DNA from: Flavihumibacter profundi
Lineage (GTDB): Bacteria > Bacteroidota > Bacteroidia > Chitinophagales > Chitinophagaceae
Assembly: GCF_020076305.1 (NCBI RefSeq)
Contig: NZ_JAIQXE010000004.1
Span: 62,001-126,000 of the forward strand
Length of the DNA: 64,000 nucleotides
Reading direction: 5' to 3'
Made by a program: the position numbers and the translations under genes. Of this stretch, positions 17,835 to 26,525 are shown in pieces (the stretch's first letter is position 1; every line of letters starts with the position of its first letter). A model generated the notes under the pieces. That model searched no databases and had not been told where the DNA came from. It worked only from the letters and a program-made list of their open reading frames with translations.

Positions 17835-19136
17835 CTAGAATTTTTTAACGGTAAAATCTTTAATTCCTTCCACCAGGATATCGAGCTGTTGGGGAGTGGT
17901 ATATACATGGGGTGTTATCCTGACACCTTTAATGTTTTCCCACTCAATACCAACCGTATGTATCTTATATTTATTAAAAAGGTGGTTCTCCAGGTCGGCC
18001 GGTTTTTTGTCCTTTACTGATACTAACCCTATAGCGCAACCGAATCCTTTTTTCATGGAAGTTCCCAGTGTAACGCCTGGAATATCTTTCACCTGGTTCA
18101 TCCAGTAATTTTTAAGGTAAAGCAGCCTTTGCTCTTTTCTTTCTGCTCCGATCATCTGGTGGAATTCGATGGCTTTCCCTGTAGCCTGTTCAATAAAAAA
18201 TGGTCTTGTCCCAAGGCTTTCGAATTTCCGGATATCGGCACTGTGAGCATCTCCTGAAGCAAAGAAGGGAAAAATGGGCGCAATCTTTTCCTTTTTAACA
18301 TACAGCAAACCGCTGCCGATGCAGGCGCTTAGCCACTTGTGCAGGCTGGTTCCAAAATAATCGGCACCTAATTCGGGAATAGTAAATTTGAAATGGGCAA
18401 AACTATGGGCGCCATCTACCAGCACATCAATACCGCGGGCATGGGCTGCATCGGCTATAGCCCTGACCGGCAAAATCTGGCCATTCCAGTTTATGATATG
18501 GGTAATGTGTACAACCTTGGTTTTGTCGGTAAAGGCTTTGGTATACTGGCCTACCAGGTAACTGTTATCTTCAGAAGGGAGTTCAAGGTTAATCCAAACA
18601 AGCTTTATACCATCGCGCAGCTCCCGCTGTTTCCAGGCATTGATCATATTCGGGTAATCCTGTTTACTCAGAACCACTTCATCACCCGCTTTTAAAGGCA
18701 GTCCAAATATGACCGTTTCAAGCGCTTCAGATGCATTTCTCTGGATAGCGATCTCTTCAGTATCGCATCCTGCCACCTGGGCAAGGTTACGGCGCAGGGG
18801 TTCGCGTCCCTGGTCCAAAATCCGCCACATATAATAACTCGGTCCCTCATTACAGAGGTCAAGGTACTTTTTCATGGCTTCCTGCACAACCCTTGGAGAG
18901 GGGCTGACGCCACCATTATTAAGGTTGATCAATGACGGAGAAACAGTATATGATTGCTGTACCGCATACCAGAAATCTTCTTCACCGGCCAGTTCATCAG
19001 CTGAAAATAGTTGAAAGCGATCCAGGTTTCTTTCCAGTTCGCGGCTCCAGACAGGGGTTGTAACAGCGGCCAACAGGGAACCCAGGCCCAATTTACCCAT
19101 ACCAGTTAAAAACTTTCTTCTTCCTGATGTTGACAT
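17835..19136 (-). CDS. Tat-exported class V-fold aminotransferase (isopenicillin-N epimerase-like)
   Basis: PLP-dependent enzyme of 433 aa. The N-terminus has a twin-arginine signal (SGRRKFLTGMGKLGLGSLLA), which predicts export of the folded holoenzyme to the periplasm. The aminotransferase class V domain covers residues 60-430, with the likely PLP lysine in FGTSLHKWLSA (about residue 266), the aspartate in VLVDGAHSFAHF, and the class motif RNASEALETVIFG. Family members act on amino acids or cysteine-like substrates; the actual substrate is unknown. It stands alone between tyrS (convergent, 22 bases away) and tRNA-Gln. Confidence 0.85.
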   Translation of the reverse strand: MSTSGRRKFLTGMGKLGLGSLLAAVTTPVWSRELERNLDRFQLFSADELAGEEDFWYAVQQSYTVSPSLINLNNGGVSPSPRVVQEAMKKYLDLCNEGPSYYMWRILDQGREPLRRNLAQVAGCDTEEIAIQRNASEALETVIFGLPLKAGDEVVLSKQDYPNMINAWKQRELRDGIKLVWINLELPSEDNSYLVGQYTKAFTDKTKVVHITHIINWNGQILPVRAIADAAHARGIDVLVDGAHSFAHFKFTIPELGADYFGTSLHKWLSACIGSGLLYVKKEKIAPIFPFFASGDAHSADIRKFESLGTRPFFIEQATGKAIEFHQMIGAERKEQRLLYLKNYWMNQVKDIPGVTLGTSMKKGFGCAIGLVSVKDKKPADLENHLFNKYKIHTVGIEWENIKGVRITPHVYTTPQQLDILVEGIKDFTVKKF

Positions 19137-19205
19137 GGTGCAGATTTTTGTTAAAACTAATATCTATTACTGACATGAACTATACTGTTGTTTTTTTCAG
19201 AAATT

Positions 19206-19237
19206 TTTGGCAGTAATGGCCCTGCCCATTATTTTTG
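19206..19237 (+). promoter_or_regulatory. tRNA-Gln promoter, complete Bacteroidota consensus
   Basis: TTTG (19206-19209), 20 bases, then TATTTTTG (19230-19237) match both the -33 and -7 elements. The predicted transcript start is about 15 bases before the mature tRNA. Confidence 0.8.
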
Positions 19238-19257
19238 CACTCCCAATTGGGAAGGAT

Positions 19258-19328
19258 TGGCCTATAGTATAATGGTAGTACGACAGATTTTGGTTCTGTT
19301 TGTCTAGGTTCGAATCCTGGTAGGCCAA
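19258..19328 (+). tRNA. tRNA-Gln (TTG)
   Basis: Cloverleaf with acceptor TGGCCTA/TAGGCCA, anticodon stem ACAGA/TCTGT around loop TTTTGGT (anticodon TTG) and T-loop GTTCGAATC. The weak first pair (U1-A72) is typical of tRNA-Gln. It is a single-gene unit with its own promoter and terminator. Confidence 0.95.
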
Positions 19329-19330
19329 CA

Positions 19331-19364
19331 AAAAAGCCGTAACTGATAAAAGTTGCGGCTTTTT
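19331..19364 (+). terminator. Intrinsic terminator of tRNA-Gln
   Basis: AAAAAGCCGTAACT pairs with AGTTGCGGCTTTTT (one G-U pair) around a 6-nt loop, ending in a T run. It starts two bases after the tRNA. Confidence 0.85.
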
Positions 19365-19372
19365 CTTTTAGT

Positions 19373-19705
19373 ATGAATATCGAAAGCTTTCAGCAATTTT
19401 GCCTTTCCCTGCCTGAAGTGACGGAAGAATTTCCTTTTGGTGAAGACACCCTTGTTTTTAAAGTAAGGGGCAAGATGTTTGCACTGACCAACCTGGAACT
19501 TTTTGAAAGTATCAACCTGAAATGTAATCCGGATGAAGCGGTGGAATTAAGGGAGAGATACCCGTCCGTAACACCCGGGTATCATATGAATAAGAAGCAC
19601 TGGAATACCATCATAATTGATAACACAATCAGTGATACCATGCTCTATAAATGGATACGGGATTCCTACGATCTTGTATTGGCAGGGATGCCTAAACGAA
19701 AATAA
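19373..19705 (+). CDS. MmcQ/YjbR family protein
   Basis: A 110-aa protein of the CyaY-like-fold YjbR family. The N-terminus MNIESFQQFCLSLPEVTEEF and the downstream FGEDTLVFKVRGKMFALT, NLKCNPDEAVELRERYPSVTPGYHMNKKHW and the final WIRDSYDLVLAGMPK follow the family pattern closely. Members are sometimes called DNA-binding or double-wing proteins, but the molecular role is poorly known. It lies just after the tRNA-Gln terminator and ends nine bases before a convergent ferritin-like gene. Confidence 0.85.
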   Translation: MNIESFQQFCLSLPEVTEEFPFGEDTLVFKVRGKMFALTNLELFESINLKCNPDEAVELRERYPSVTPGYHMNKKHWNTIIIDNTISDTMLYKWIRDSYDLVLAGMPKRK

Positions 19706-19714
19706 AAGAAATCA

Positions 19715-20347
19715 TCAGTGTATTTCCGCAAAGACCGCAGAAAGCCATTCATTGTATAAACCGGCTTCTTCTTTTATGGCTGTTGCACAGATTTCCTTCC
19801 AATCCGGTGATAACTTTTGCAGTTGCTTTTCCATTGAAGCAAGGTGCTGTTGCTCTTCGGCAATAATATTATTTACACTGATGGTGCTGTTGTATTTTTT
19901 CAATGCAGCCTGGTATAAAGGGTATAATTCATCAGCCCTGACTTCAATTGCATAAGTTACCAGCAGGTATGCCGCATATTTCAAATCATGCCCACTGAAC
20001 CCAAAGCGTTGTTTCAGGTACCTGCAAATCCGCGTATCGAGCAAATGAAGATACCTTGAACTGATTACCGGTGCCATAATAAAGGGGGCCTCATAAGTCG
20101 GACAAAGGTCTTTACCCAGCTTTTTCAATTGCTTTTTGAGAAACCAGGCATGCCGGGCTTCTTCAGCCGCATGCTTCAGGATATCTTCCGGCACAAAAAC
20201 TGGATGTTCACATTGCTTGATCTTCCGGGCCCCTGCATTTTCAAGCATCGAAAGGGTATTCAACCAACGGGCATGAAGTGATGGCTTTTGTAATATGGTT
20301 TCCAGGCTTTGATTCAATTGGTCATTCATGACTGGCATGTATTGCAT
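19715..20347 (-). CDS. Ferritin-like fold protein, probable diiron site
   Basis: A 210-aa helical protein without a recognised name. Two ExxH motifs in separate helices (AAEEARHAWFLKKQ near residue 65 and IAEEQQHLASMEKQ near residue 170), plus acidic helix residues in SMLENAGARKI and YAIEVRADELYPLY, match the E...ExxH...E...ExxH ligand pattern of ferritin-like carboxylate-bridged diiron proteins. The second acidic residue cannot be assigned surely. The family includes MiaE-type hydroxylases, reductases and rubrerythrins. Metal binding and any oxidase activity are inferred. The start could also be the Met at 20338 or 20329. Confidence 0.7.
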   Translation of the reverse strand: MQYMPVMNDQLNQSLETILQKPSLHARWLNTLSMLENAGARKIKQCEHPVFVPEDILKHAAEEARHAWFLKKQLKKLGKDLCPTYEAPFIMAPVISSRYLHLLDTRICRYLKQRFGFSGHDLKYAAYLLVTYAIEVRADELYPLYQAALKKYNSTISVNNIIAEEQQHLASMEKQLQKLSPDWKEICATAIKEEAGLYNEWLSAVFAEIH

Positions 20348-20386
20348 TTTTGCTATTCAAACTATTTACTGCTATCCAAAATAAAT

Positions 20387-21274
20387 TCATCCAGCCAGGT
20401 ATTGTTGCAGTTGAAGGATACAGTGTTGCAGGCTATCTTTCCAGGGGAGAACAGGCAGTGAGAATGTTTCCCTGATCTTATGGGTATTCAATACACTGTA
20501 AGCCGGTCGCCGCGCTGGTGTGGGGTATGCGGTGGTTGGAATGGGATGAACCACACAGGGACTGTGTACCAGATCGCGTATGGCTACCGCAAAATCATAC
20601 CAACTTATAATTCCCTTATTCGTATAATGATAAATTCCCCCAAATTCCCGCGAATGCGGTTGTAATTCCAGGAAAACAATAATATCCAATATTGCTTTTG
20701 CCAGGTCGGCTGCGTAAGTTGGGCATCCAAACTGGTCACTCACCACATTCAGTTCTTTTCGTTCACCCATTAAACGGATCATTGTCTTCACGAAATTATT
20801 ACCAAAGGCAGAATAGACCCAGGATGTCCTGATAATAATTGAATCAGGGGCCAAAGACAAGGCCTGCTCTTCTCCTCTTAATTTAGACAAGCCATAGGCA
20901 CCAAGGGGTTTTACAGGAGCATCTTCAGTAATTGGCACATTTGCTGAACCATCAAAAACATAATCTGTAGAAATATGCAGGAGCCGGCAATTGTGCCTTG
21001 TTGCTGCGCCTGCCAGGAAACCAACGGCTGTGCCGTTCACAAGCATTGCTTTTTCTGGCTCGGATTCAGCTTTGTCAACTGCCGTATAAGCTGCGCAATT
21101 AATACAATAATCAGGTTGGTAAGTGGCAAAATATTGTTCAACAGCAGCAGCATCTTCTATGGGCAATTCCCTACTGTCAGTAAAATGGAACTTAAAACGG
21201 GTATACAATGCAGACAATTGCTGCAACTCACTGCCCAACTGGCCACCAGCCCCGGTTACAAGGATTTTTTTCAT
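20387..21274 (-). CDS. rfbD: dTDP-4-dehydrorhamnose reductase
   Basis: SDR enzyme of 295 aa that performs the last step of dTDP-L-rhamnose synthesis using NAD(P)H. It has the Rossmann motif MKKILVTGAGGQLGSEL, the NCAAYTAVDKAESEPEKA signature, the catalytic STDYVFDG and YGLSKLRGEE (YxxxK), and the RTSWVYSAFGNNFVKTM segment. The ATG at 21274 is used because it begins the Rossmann strand; the frame upstream overlaps rfbC. It is the last gene of the nucleotide-sugar operon. Confidence 0.95.
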   Translation of the reverse strand: MKKILVTGAGGQLGSELQQLSALYTRFKFHFTDSRELPIEDAAAVEQYFATYQPDYCINCAAYTAVDKAESEPEKAMLVNGTAVGFLAGAATRHNCRLLHISTDYVFDGSANVPITEDAPVKPLGAYGLSKLRGEEQALSLAPDSIIIRTSWVYSAFGNNFVKTMIRLMGERKELNVVSDQFGCPTYAADLAKAILDIIVFLELQPHSREFGGIYHYTNKGIISWYDFAVAIRDLVHSPCVVHPIPTTAYPTPARRPAYSVLNTHKIRETFSLPVLPWKDSLQHCILQLQQYLAG

Positions 21275-21278
21275 TTGG

Positions 21279-21833
21279 CTAAAAACTAAATGAATGTTGT
21301 TCTTCAGCAAACAGCGGATAATGCCTGTCTTTGTCTGAAAGCACCATTTTATCTGCAGGGACCTTCCAGTCAATGTTCAGTGCCGGATCATTAAACAATA
21401 TGCCCCCTTCACTCTCCTTATGGTAGAAAATATCACATTTATATAAGACTTCTGCAGTTTCACTTAATACTGAATATCCATGGGCAAATCCTTTTGGAAC
21501 CAGTAATTGCAATTTATTTGTTGCCGACAATTCAATAGTATAAACCCGTCCATAGGTTGGCGAACCCTTTCTGCAATCCACCACCACATCAAGAATAACC
21601 CCTTCCAGGGTCCTGATCAATTTCGTTTGTGCATAAGGGTCATTCTGGAAATGCAATCCCCTGACTACTCCGTAGCCAGACCTGGCCTGGTTATCCTGTA
21701 CAAAAACATAATCGATGCCATGCGATTTGAAAAAAGCAGCATTATATGATTCAAAAAAATACCCCCGGTCATCGCCAAATACCCGCGGTTCATAAATTAA
21801 TAATCCCGGAAAACCGGTTTCAGTAAACGCCAT
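21279..21833 (-). CDS. rfbC: dTDP-4-dehydrorhamnose 3,5-epimerase
   Basis: Cupin-fold enzyme of 184 aa that epimerises C3 and C5 of the 4-keto intermediate. The signature stretches GLLIYEPRVFGDDRGYFFES, QDNQARSGYGVVRGLHFQ (catalytic His in GLHF) and PKGFAHGYSVLSETAEVLYKC (Tyr/His pair) are all present. It lies two bases after rfbB and four bases before rfbD in the same operon. Confidence 0.96.
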   Translation of the reverse strand: MAFTETGFPGLLIYEPRVFGDDRGYFFESYNAAFFKSHGIDYVFVQDNQARSGYGVVRGLHFQNDPYAQTKLIRTLEGVILDVVVDCRKGSPTYGRVYTIELSATNKLQLLVPKGFAHGYSVLSETAEVLYKCDIFYHKESEGGILFNDPALNIDWKVPADKMVLSDKDRHYPLFAEEQHSFSF

Positions 21834-21835
21834 AA

Positions 21836-22900
21836 TTATCGTTGATCGTAGAGTGCCTCATAATAATTTTTATAATCGCCGCTGGTTACATGATTAATCC
21901 AGTCTTCATTTGACAGGTACCAGTCAACGGTTTTTTCCAGTCCTTCCTCAAACTGAAGGGATGGCTTCCAGCCAAGTTCCCTGTTCAGTTTTGTAGCATC
22001 AATTGCATACCTCAGGTCATGTCCCGGACGATCGGTAACATAGGTTATCAGCCTGGCTGATTCACCCGGTTCCCTTTGCAGTTTTTTATCCATAATTGCA
22101 CACAACAGGTGAACCAGGTCAATATTTTTCCATTCATTGAACCCACCAACATTGTACTTCTCCCCTTCTCTTCCATTGTGGTAAATCACATCAATAGCCC
22201 TCGCATGATCGTCAACCCACAACCAATCACGAACATTCTCACCTTTGCCATAAACAGGCAAAGGTTTTTGGTTTTTGATATTATTGATCATTAAGGGGAT
22301 CAGTTTTTCGGGAAAATGATGGGATCCGTAATTATTAGAACAATTACTTATCACCACTGGTAAATGATAGGTGTGGTGGTAAGCCATCACAAAATGATCA
22401 CTGGATGCTTTTGAGGCCGAATACGGGGAACGCGGATCATAAGGCGTTTCTTCGGTGAAGAACCCCTGCTCACCGAGAGAACCATACACTTCATCAGTTG
22501 AAACATGGTAAAACCGCTTGCCTTCATATTGTCCGTTCCATGATTTCCTGGCTACATTCAGCAGGTTCACAGTACCCAATACGTTTGTACGAACGAATTG
22601 CAGTGGATCAAGGATACTGCGGTCTACATGGCTTTCAGCAGCCAGGTGAATTACCCCTTCAAATACATATTTGGTGAATAATTCCTGCATCCGGCCTTCA
22701 TCGGTAATATCCCCTTTTTCAAAAACATAATTCGGCGCAGACTCAATGTCTTTAAGGTTTTCAAGGTTACCGGCATACGTCAGCGCATCCAGGTTAACAA
22801 TATTGTATGCCGGGTATTTGTTTACAAAAAGCCGGACAACATGTGAGCCAATGAAACCGGCGCCACCTGTTATTAAAATAGTTTTTGAGAAATTATTCAT
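21836..22900 (-). CDS. rfbB: dTDP-glucose 4,6-dehydratase
   Basis: SDR enzyme of 354 aa that converts dTDP-glucose to dTDP-4-keto-6-deoxyglucose. It has the NAD motif ITGGAGFIGSHVVRLF, the HLAAESHVDRSI loop, the catalytic STDEVYGSLG with YSASKASSDHFV (YxxxK), and the NCSNNYGSHHFPEKLIPL signature. It overlaps the upstream dehydrogenase gene by one base. The preceding enzyme in the pathway, RfbA, is not in the window, so dTDP-glucose must come from elsewhere. Confidence 0.96.
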   Translation of the reverse strand: MNNFSKTILITGGAGFIGSHVVRLFVNKYPAYNIVNLDALTYAGNLENLKDIESAPNYVFEKGDITDEGRMQELFTKYVFEGVIHLAAESHVDRSILDPLQFVRTNVLGTVNLLNVARKSWNGQYEGKRFYHVSTDEVYGSLGEQGFFTEETPYDPRSPYSASKASSDHFVMAYHHTYHLPVVISNCSNNYGSHHFPEKLIPLMINNIKNQKPLPVYGKGENVRDWLWVDDHARAIDVIYHNGREGEKYNVGGFNEWKNIDLVHLLCAIMDKKLQREPGESARLITYVTDRPGHDLRYAIDATKLNRELGWKPSLQFEEGLEKTVDWYLSNEDWINHVTSGDYKNYYEALYDQR

Positions 22901-24186
22901 TACAAACTCCAGTATACACGTGATTTAATCTTGCCTTTGTATATTCCTTTCAAATCCACAACTACACCATGGTTCCTTGTTATGCCGGCAAAATACGCAT
23001 CGTCAAGATTGCGGTATGGTTCATGTGGCACCGTAATAATTACTGCATCATAATCTTTTCCACCATGACGCGTTAATTGCAGTCCGTATTCCTCTTTTAC
23101 CTCAGCATGTTCTGCATATGGATCTTCAACATCCACATGAATATTAAACGCACGCAATTCCTCTACGGTATCAACAATTTTAGAGTTGCGGATATCACTT
23201 ACATTCTCCTTAAAGGTTACGCCCTTCACCAGTACCCGTGGGTTATCTGAATTGCGTAATACATACTTAATGATTTTCCTGGCCAGGTACTTAGCCATAT
23301 CATCATTAATATACCTGCTTGCTGCAATTACCCTCGACTGGTATCCAAGCGAAGCAGCTTTATGCGTCAGGTAATATGGGTCAACACCAATGCAATGACC
23401 GCCAACCAGCCCGGGTTGAAACTTCAGGAAATTCCATTTGGTTCCGGCGGCTTCGATAACATCATAAGTATTAATTCCCATGCGGTCAAAAATGAGTGAC
23501 AATTCATTCATCAATGCAATATTCATATCGCGCTGGGTATTCTCCACAATTTTACTGGCTTCGGCTACCTTGATGGATGGCGCGCGGTGTACACCCGCAT
23601 CTACAACCAGTTCATAGGTTTGGGCGATTTCTTCTGCAGCCTCTGCGTCACTGCCGGAAGCCACTTTAACAACAGTTCTTAAAGTATTTTTTTTATCCCC
23701 GGGGTTGATCCTCTCCGGAGAATAGCCAAGTTTAAAATCGATGCCCAGTTTCAGTCCGGATACTTTTTCAAGTATGGGCAGGCAATCTTCTTCAGTGCAA
23801 CCCGGATAAGTGGTGGATTCATAAACTACATAATCACCCGGTTTCAGCACTTTTCCCACTGTCGTTGATGAGCCAACAAGCGGTTTCAGATCTGGTACAT
23901 TATACTTATCAACCGGAGTTGGCACGGCTACAATGTAAAATTTAGCTGTACGCAATACTTCCAGGTCATCTGTAAATTCAATATCCCTGCCTTTGAACTC
24001 TTCGGCGGCTACCTCTTTACTCGGATCAATGGCATTGCGCATCATTTCCACCCGGTGAGTGTTGATATCAAATCCAATGACAGATAGTTTTTTGGCGAAC
24101 TCAAGGGCGAGTGGCAATCCAACATACCCTAAACCAATAACGGCGAGTTTTTCTTTTTTTTCGGTAAGGTCCTGGTAAATTTTCAT
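22900..24186 (-). CDS. UDP-N-acetylhexosamine 6-dehydrogenase (TviB/WbpO-like)
   Basis: A 428-aa nucleotide-sugar dehydrogenase that oxidises C6 of a UDP-sugar in two steps. It has the Rossmann motif VIGLGYVGLPLALEFAK, YESTTYPGCTEEDC with the catalytic-region Cys, YSPERINPGDK, and GLVGGHCIGVDPYYLTHKA, the motif that separates N-acetylhexosamine dehydrogenases from UDP-glucose dehydrogenase. It differs clearly from the Ugd paralogue two genes upstream. Its start overlaps the UXS stop by one base. Whether the product is UDP-GlcNAcA or the Gal or Man form cannot be decided. Confidence 0.85.
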   Translation of the reverse strand: MKIYQDLTEKKEKLAVIGLGYVGLPLALEFAKKLSVIGFDINTHRVEMMRNAIDPSKEVAAEEFKGRDIEFTDDLEVLRTAKFYIVAVPTPVDKYNVPDLKPLVGSSTTVGKVLKPGDYVVYESTTYPGCTEEDCLPILEKVSGLKLGIDFKLGYSPERINPGDKKNTLRTVVKVASGSDAEAAEEIAQTYELVVDAGVHRAPSIKVAEASKIVENTQRDMNIALMNELSLIFDRMGINTYDVIEAAGTKWNFLKFQPGLVGGHCIGVDPYYLTHKAASLGYQSRVIAASRYINDDMAKYLARKIIKYVLRNSDNPRVLVKGVTFKENVSDIRNSKIVDTVEELRAFNIHVDVEDPYAEHAEVKEEYGLQLTRHGGKDYDAVIITVPHEPYRNLDDAYFAGITRNHGVVVDLKGIYKGKIKSRVYWSL

Positions 24187-25169
24187 TAGTGTATGCTTTT
24201 AAATTCCTTGGGTTGTTTATAAAGTTCTTCGTGGGGAAGGGATTTAAAATACTCATAGGTAATACGGACACCCTCAGACCTGCTGACCTTAGGTTCCCAA
24301 CCAAGGAGTGTTCTGGCCCTGGTGATATCGGGCTTGCGCTGCCGTGGATCATCCGTTGGCAAAGGTTTATAAACAATCTGTTGGGCTGTGCCTGTTAGCT
24401 TGATTATCTCTTCCGCAAATTCTTTCAGGGATATTTCATCAGGGTTACCAATATTCACGGGATAGGCATAATCACTCATCAGTAACCGGTAAATTCCATC
24501 CACCAGGTCATCCACATAGCAAAATGACCTTGTTTGTGAACCATCACCAAAAACCGTAAGGTCTTCGCCTCTTAATGCCTGGCCGATAAATGCCGGTAAA
24601 GCACGACCGTCATTCAACCGCATCCTTGGACCATAGGTGTTAAATATCCGCACAATACGGGTTTCCAGCTGGTGAAAAGTATGGTAGGCCATGGTGATCG
24701 ATTCCATAAACCTTTTTGATTCATCATAAACGCCCCTTGGACCAACGGGATTTACATTTCCCCAATAGTCTTCGGTTTGCGGATGTACCAACGGATCCCC
24801 ATACACTTCCGAAGTTGAAGCCACCAGCATCCGGGCATTTTTTGCCTTAGCCAGCCCAAGGCAATTATGTGTTCCCAACGCGCCAACCTTAAGGGTCTGG
24901 ATCGGGATTTTCAGGTAATCAATCGGACTGGCCGGGGAAGCAAAATGGAGTATATAATGCAATTCGCCCGGCACATGTATGAACTTACTTACATCATGAT
25001 GGTAAAATTCAAACTGTTCAAGCTTAAACAAATGTTCAATGTTTCGCAGGTCACCGGTAATCAGGTTGTCCATGCCAATCACGTGAAAGCCTTCCTTGAT
25101 AAAGCGATCACATAAATGCGAGCCAAGAAAACCGGCAGCACCTGTTATAAGTACGCGTTTTGCAGCCAT
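24186..25169 (-). CDS. uxs: UDP-glucuronate decarboxylase (UDP-xylose synthase)
   Basis: Extended SDR of 327 aa that converts UDP-glucuronate to UDP-xylose. It has the NAD motif [18 protein letters not shown], the family's [41 protein letters not shown] (YxxxK) and IFNTYGPRM. Its gene sits three bases after ugd, which would supply its UDP-glucuronate substrate, so the two probably form one pathway. A C-terminal extension ([10 protein letters not shown]) is short. Confidence 0.92.
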   Translation of the reverse strand: MAAKRVLITGAAGFLGSHLCDRFIKEGFHVIGMDNLITGDLRNIEHLFKLEQFEFYHHDVSKFIHVPGELHYILHFASPASPIDYLKIPIQTLKVGALGTHNCLGLAKAKNARMLVASTSEVYGDPLVHPQTEDYWGNVNPVGPRGVYDESKRFMESITMAYHTFHQLETRIVRIFNTYGPRMRLNDGRALPAFIGQALRGEDLTVFGDGSQTRSFCYVDDLVDGIYRLLMSDYAYPVNIGNPDEISLKEFAEEIIKLTGTAQQIVYKPLPTDDPRQRKPDITRARTLLGWEPKVSRSEGVRITYEYFKSLPHEELYKQPKEFKSIH

Positions 25170-25172
25170 TCT

Positions 25173-26498
25173 TTAGTTATTTCTTGTTTGGGTAACCGGT
25201 TTACGACCTATGCTTTCATAATGAAATCCCAATTCAGCAATGGCCTTAACATCAAACAGATTCCTCCCATCAAATATTGTTTTAGATTTCATTTGGGTAA
25301 CAATTTTCAGGAAATCCGGGGTCCTGAATTCATTCCATTCAGTGGCAATGATCAGGGCATCAGCTCCAGCAAGCGCATCATACTGGTTTTCTGCAAACTG
25401 AATTTTCCCGTTATACAATTGCTGTACATTTTTCATGGCTTCCGGATCGAACGCAGTTACAGTGGCACCTGCCCCCAGTAACTCGTCGATAATGTATAAG
25501 GCGGGAGCTTCGCGGATATCGTCCGTATTGGGTTTGAAAGCCAGTCCCCATACAGCAAAATGCCTGCCCTTCAGGTTACCCTTAAAAAAGTCTTTTATTT
25601 TGGGAACCAGGTGCAATTTCTGGATTTCATTCACTTTCATAACAGCACTCAGAATCTGGAAATCATAATTTGCTTCTGTGGATGATTTCACCAGTGCCTG
25701 AACATCTTTTGGAAAACAACTGCCGCCATAACCTATCCCCGGGAAAAGGAATCTTTTGCCAATACGGTCATCACTGCCAATGCCCAATCTCACCATATCA
25801 ACGTCAGCATCGAGGCGCTCGCACAATTGTGCGATTTCATTCATGAAAGAGATTTTGGTTGCCAGGAAAGAATTGGCTGCATACTTGGTGAGTTCTGCAG
25901 ACCGTTCATCCATATATATAACAGGATTTCCAGACCTTACAAAAGGCGCATATAGTTCACCCATCAGTTTCCGGGCCCTTTCAGAAGTTACACCTATGAC
26001 AACGCGATCGGGTTTCATGAAATCATCAACGGCAACCCCTTCCCGCAGAAACTCGGGATTGGAAACCACATCAAATTCCCCGGAATAATTTTTAGCAACG
26101 GCCTGCCTTACCCTTTCAGCTGTACCAACGGGAACAGTACTTTTATCTACCAATACTTTATAGTCGGTCAGCAATTTGCCTATATCTTCCGCAACACCCA
26201 ATACATATTTTAAATCTGCAGAACCATCTTCACCGGGAGGTGTAGGTAATGCGAGGAATACAATTTTGGCGTCATTGATGCCTTCAGCAAGGTTAGTGGT
26301 AAACTTCAACCGCCCTTCTTTCAAATTACGCAGGAAAAGTTTTTCAAGCCCGGGCTCATAAATGGTTATTTCACCATTGCTCAACTTGTCAACCTTTTTC
26401 TGATCGATATCAACACAGGTAACTTCATTACCTGTTTCTGCAAAGCAAGTGCCTGTAACAAGGCCTACATATCCGGTTCCTACAACTGCAATTTTCAT
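25173..26498 (-). CDS. ugd: UDP-glucose 6-dehydrogenase
   Basis: A 441-aa NAD-dependent enzyme that converts UDP-glucose to UDP-glucuronate. Signatures are MKIAVVGTGYVGLVTGTCF, the DKSTVPVGTAERVR loop, VSNPEFLREGVAVDDFMKPD, and the catalytic GYGGSCFPKDVQAL containing the nucleophilic Cys. It lies 27 bases after the DegT-family gene and feeds the UDP-xylose synthase directly downstream. Confidence 0.96.
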   Translation of the reverse strand: MKIAVVGTGYVGLVTGTCFAETGNEVTCVDIDQKKVDKLSNGEITIYEPGLEKLFLRNLKEGRLKFTTNLAEGINDAKIVFLALPTPPGEDGSADLKYVLGVAEDIGKLLTDYKVLVDKSTVPVGTAERVRQAVAKNYSGEFDVVSNPEFLREGVAVDDFMKPDRVVIGVTSERARKLMGELYAPFVRSGNPVIYMDERSAELTKYAANSFLATKISFMNEIAQLCERLDADVDMVRLGIGSDDRIGKRFLFPGIGYGGSCFPKDVQALVKSSTEANYDFQILSAVMKVNEIQKLHLVPKIKDFFKGNLKGRHFAVWGLAFKPNTDDIREAPALYIIDELLGAGATVTAFDPEAMKNVQQLYNGKIQFAENQYDALAGADALIIATEWNEFRTPDFLKIVTQMKSKTIFDGRNLFDVKAIAELGFHYESIGRKPVTQTRNN

Positions 26499-26525
26499 GT
26501 GGTATTACGACTTGGTTTATGGTAG

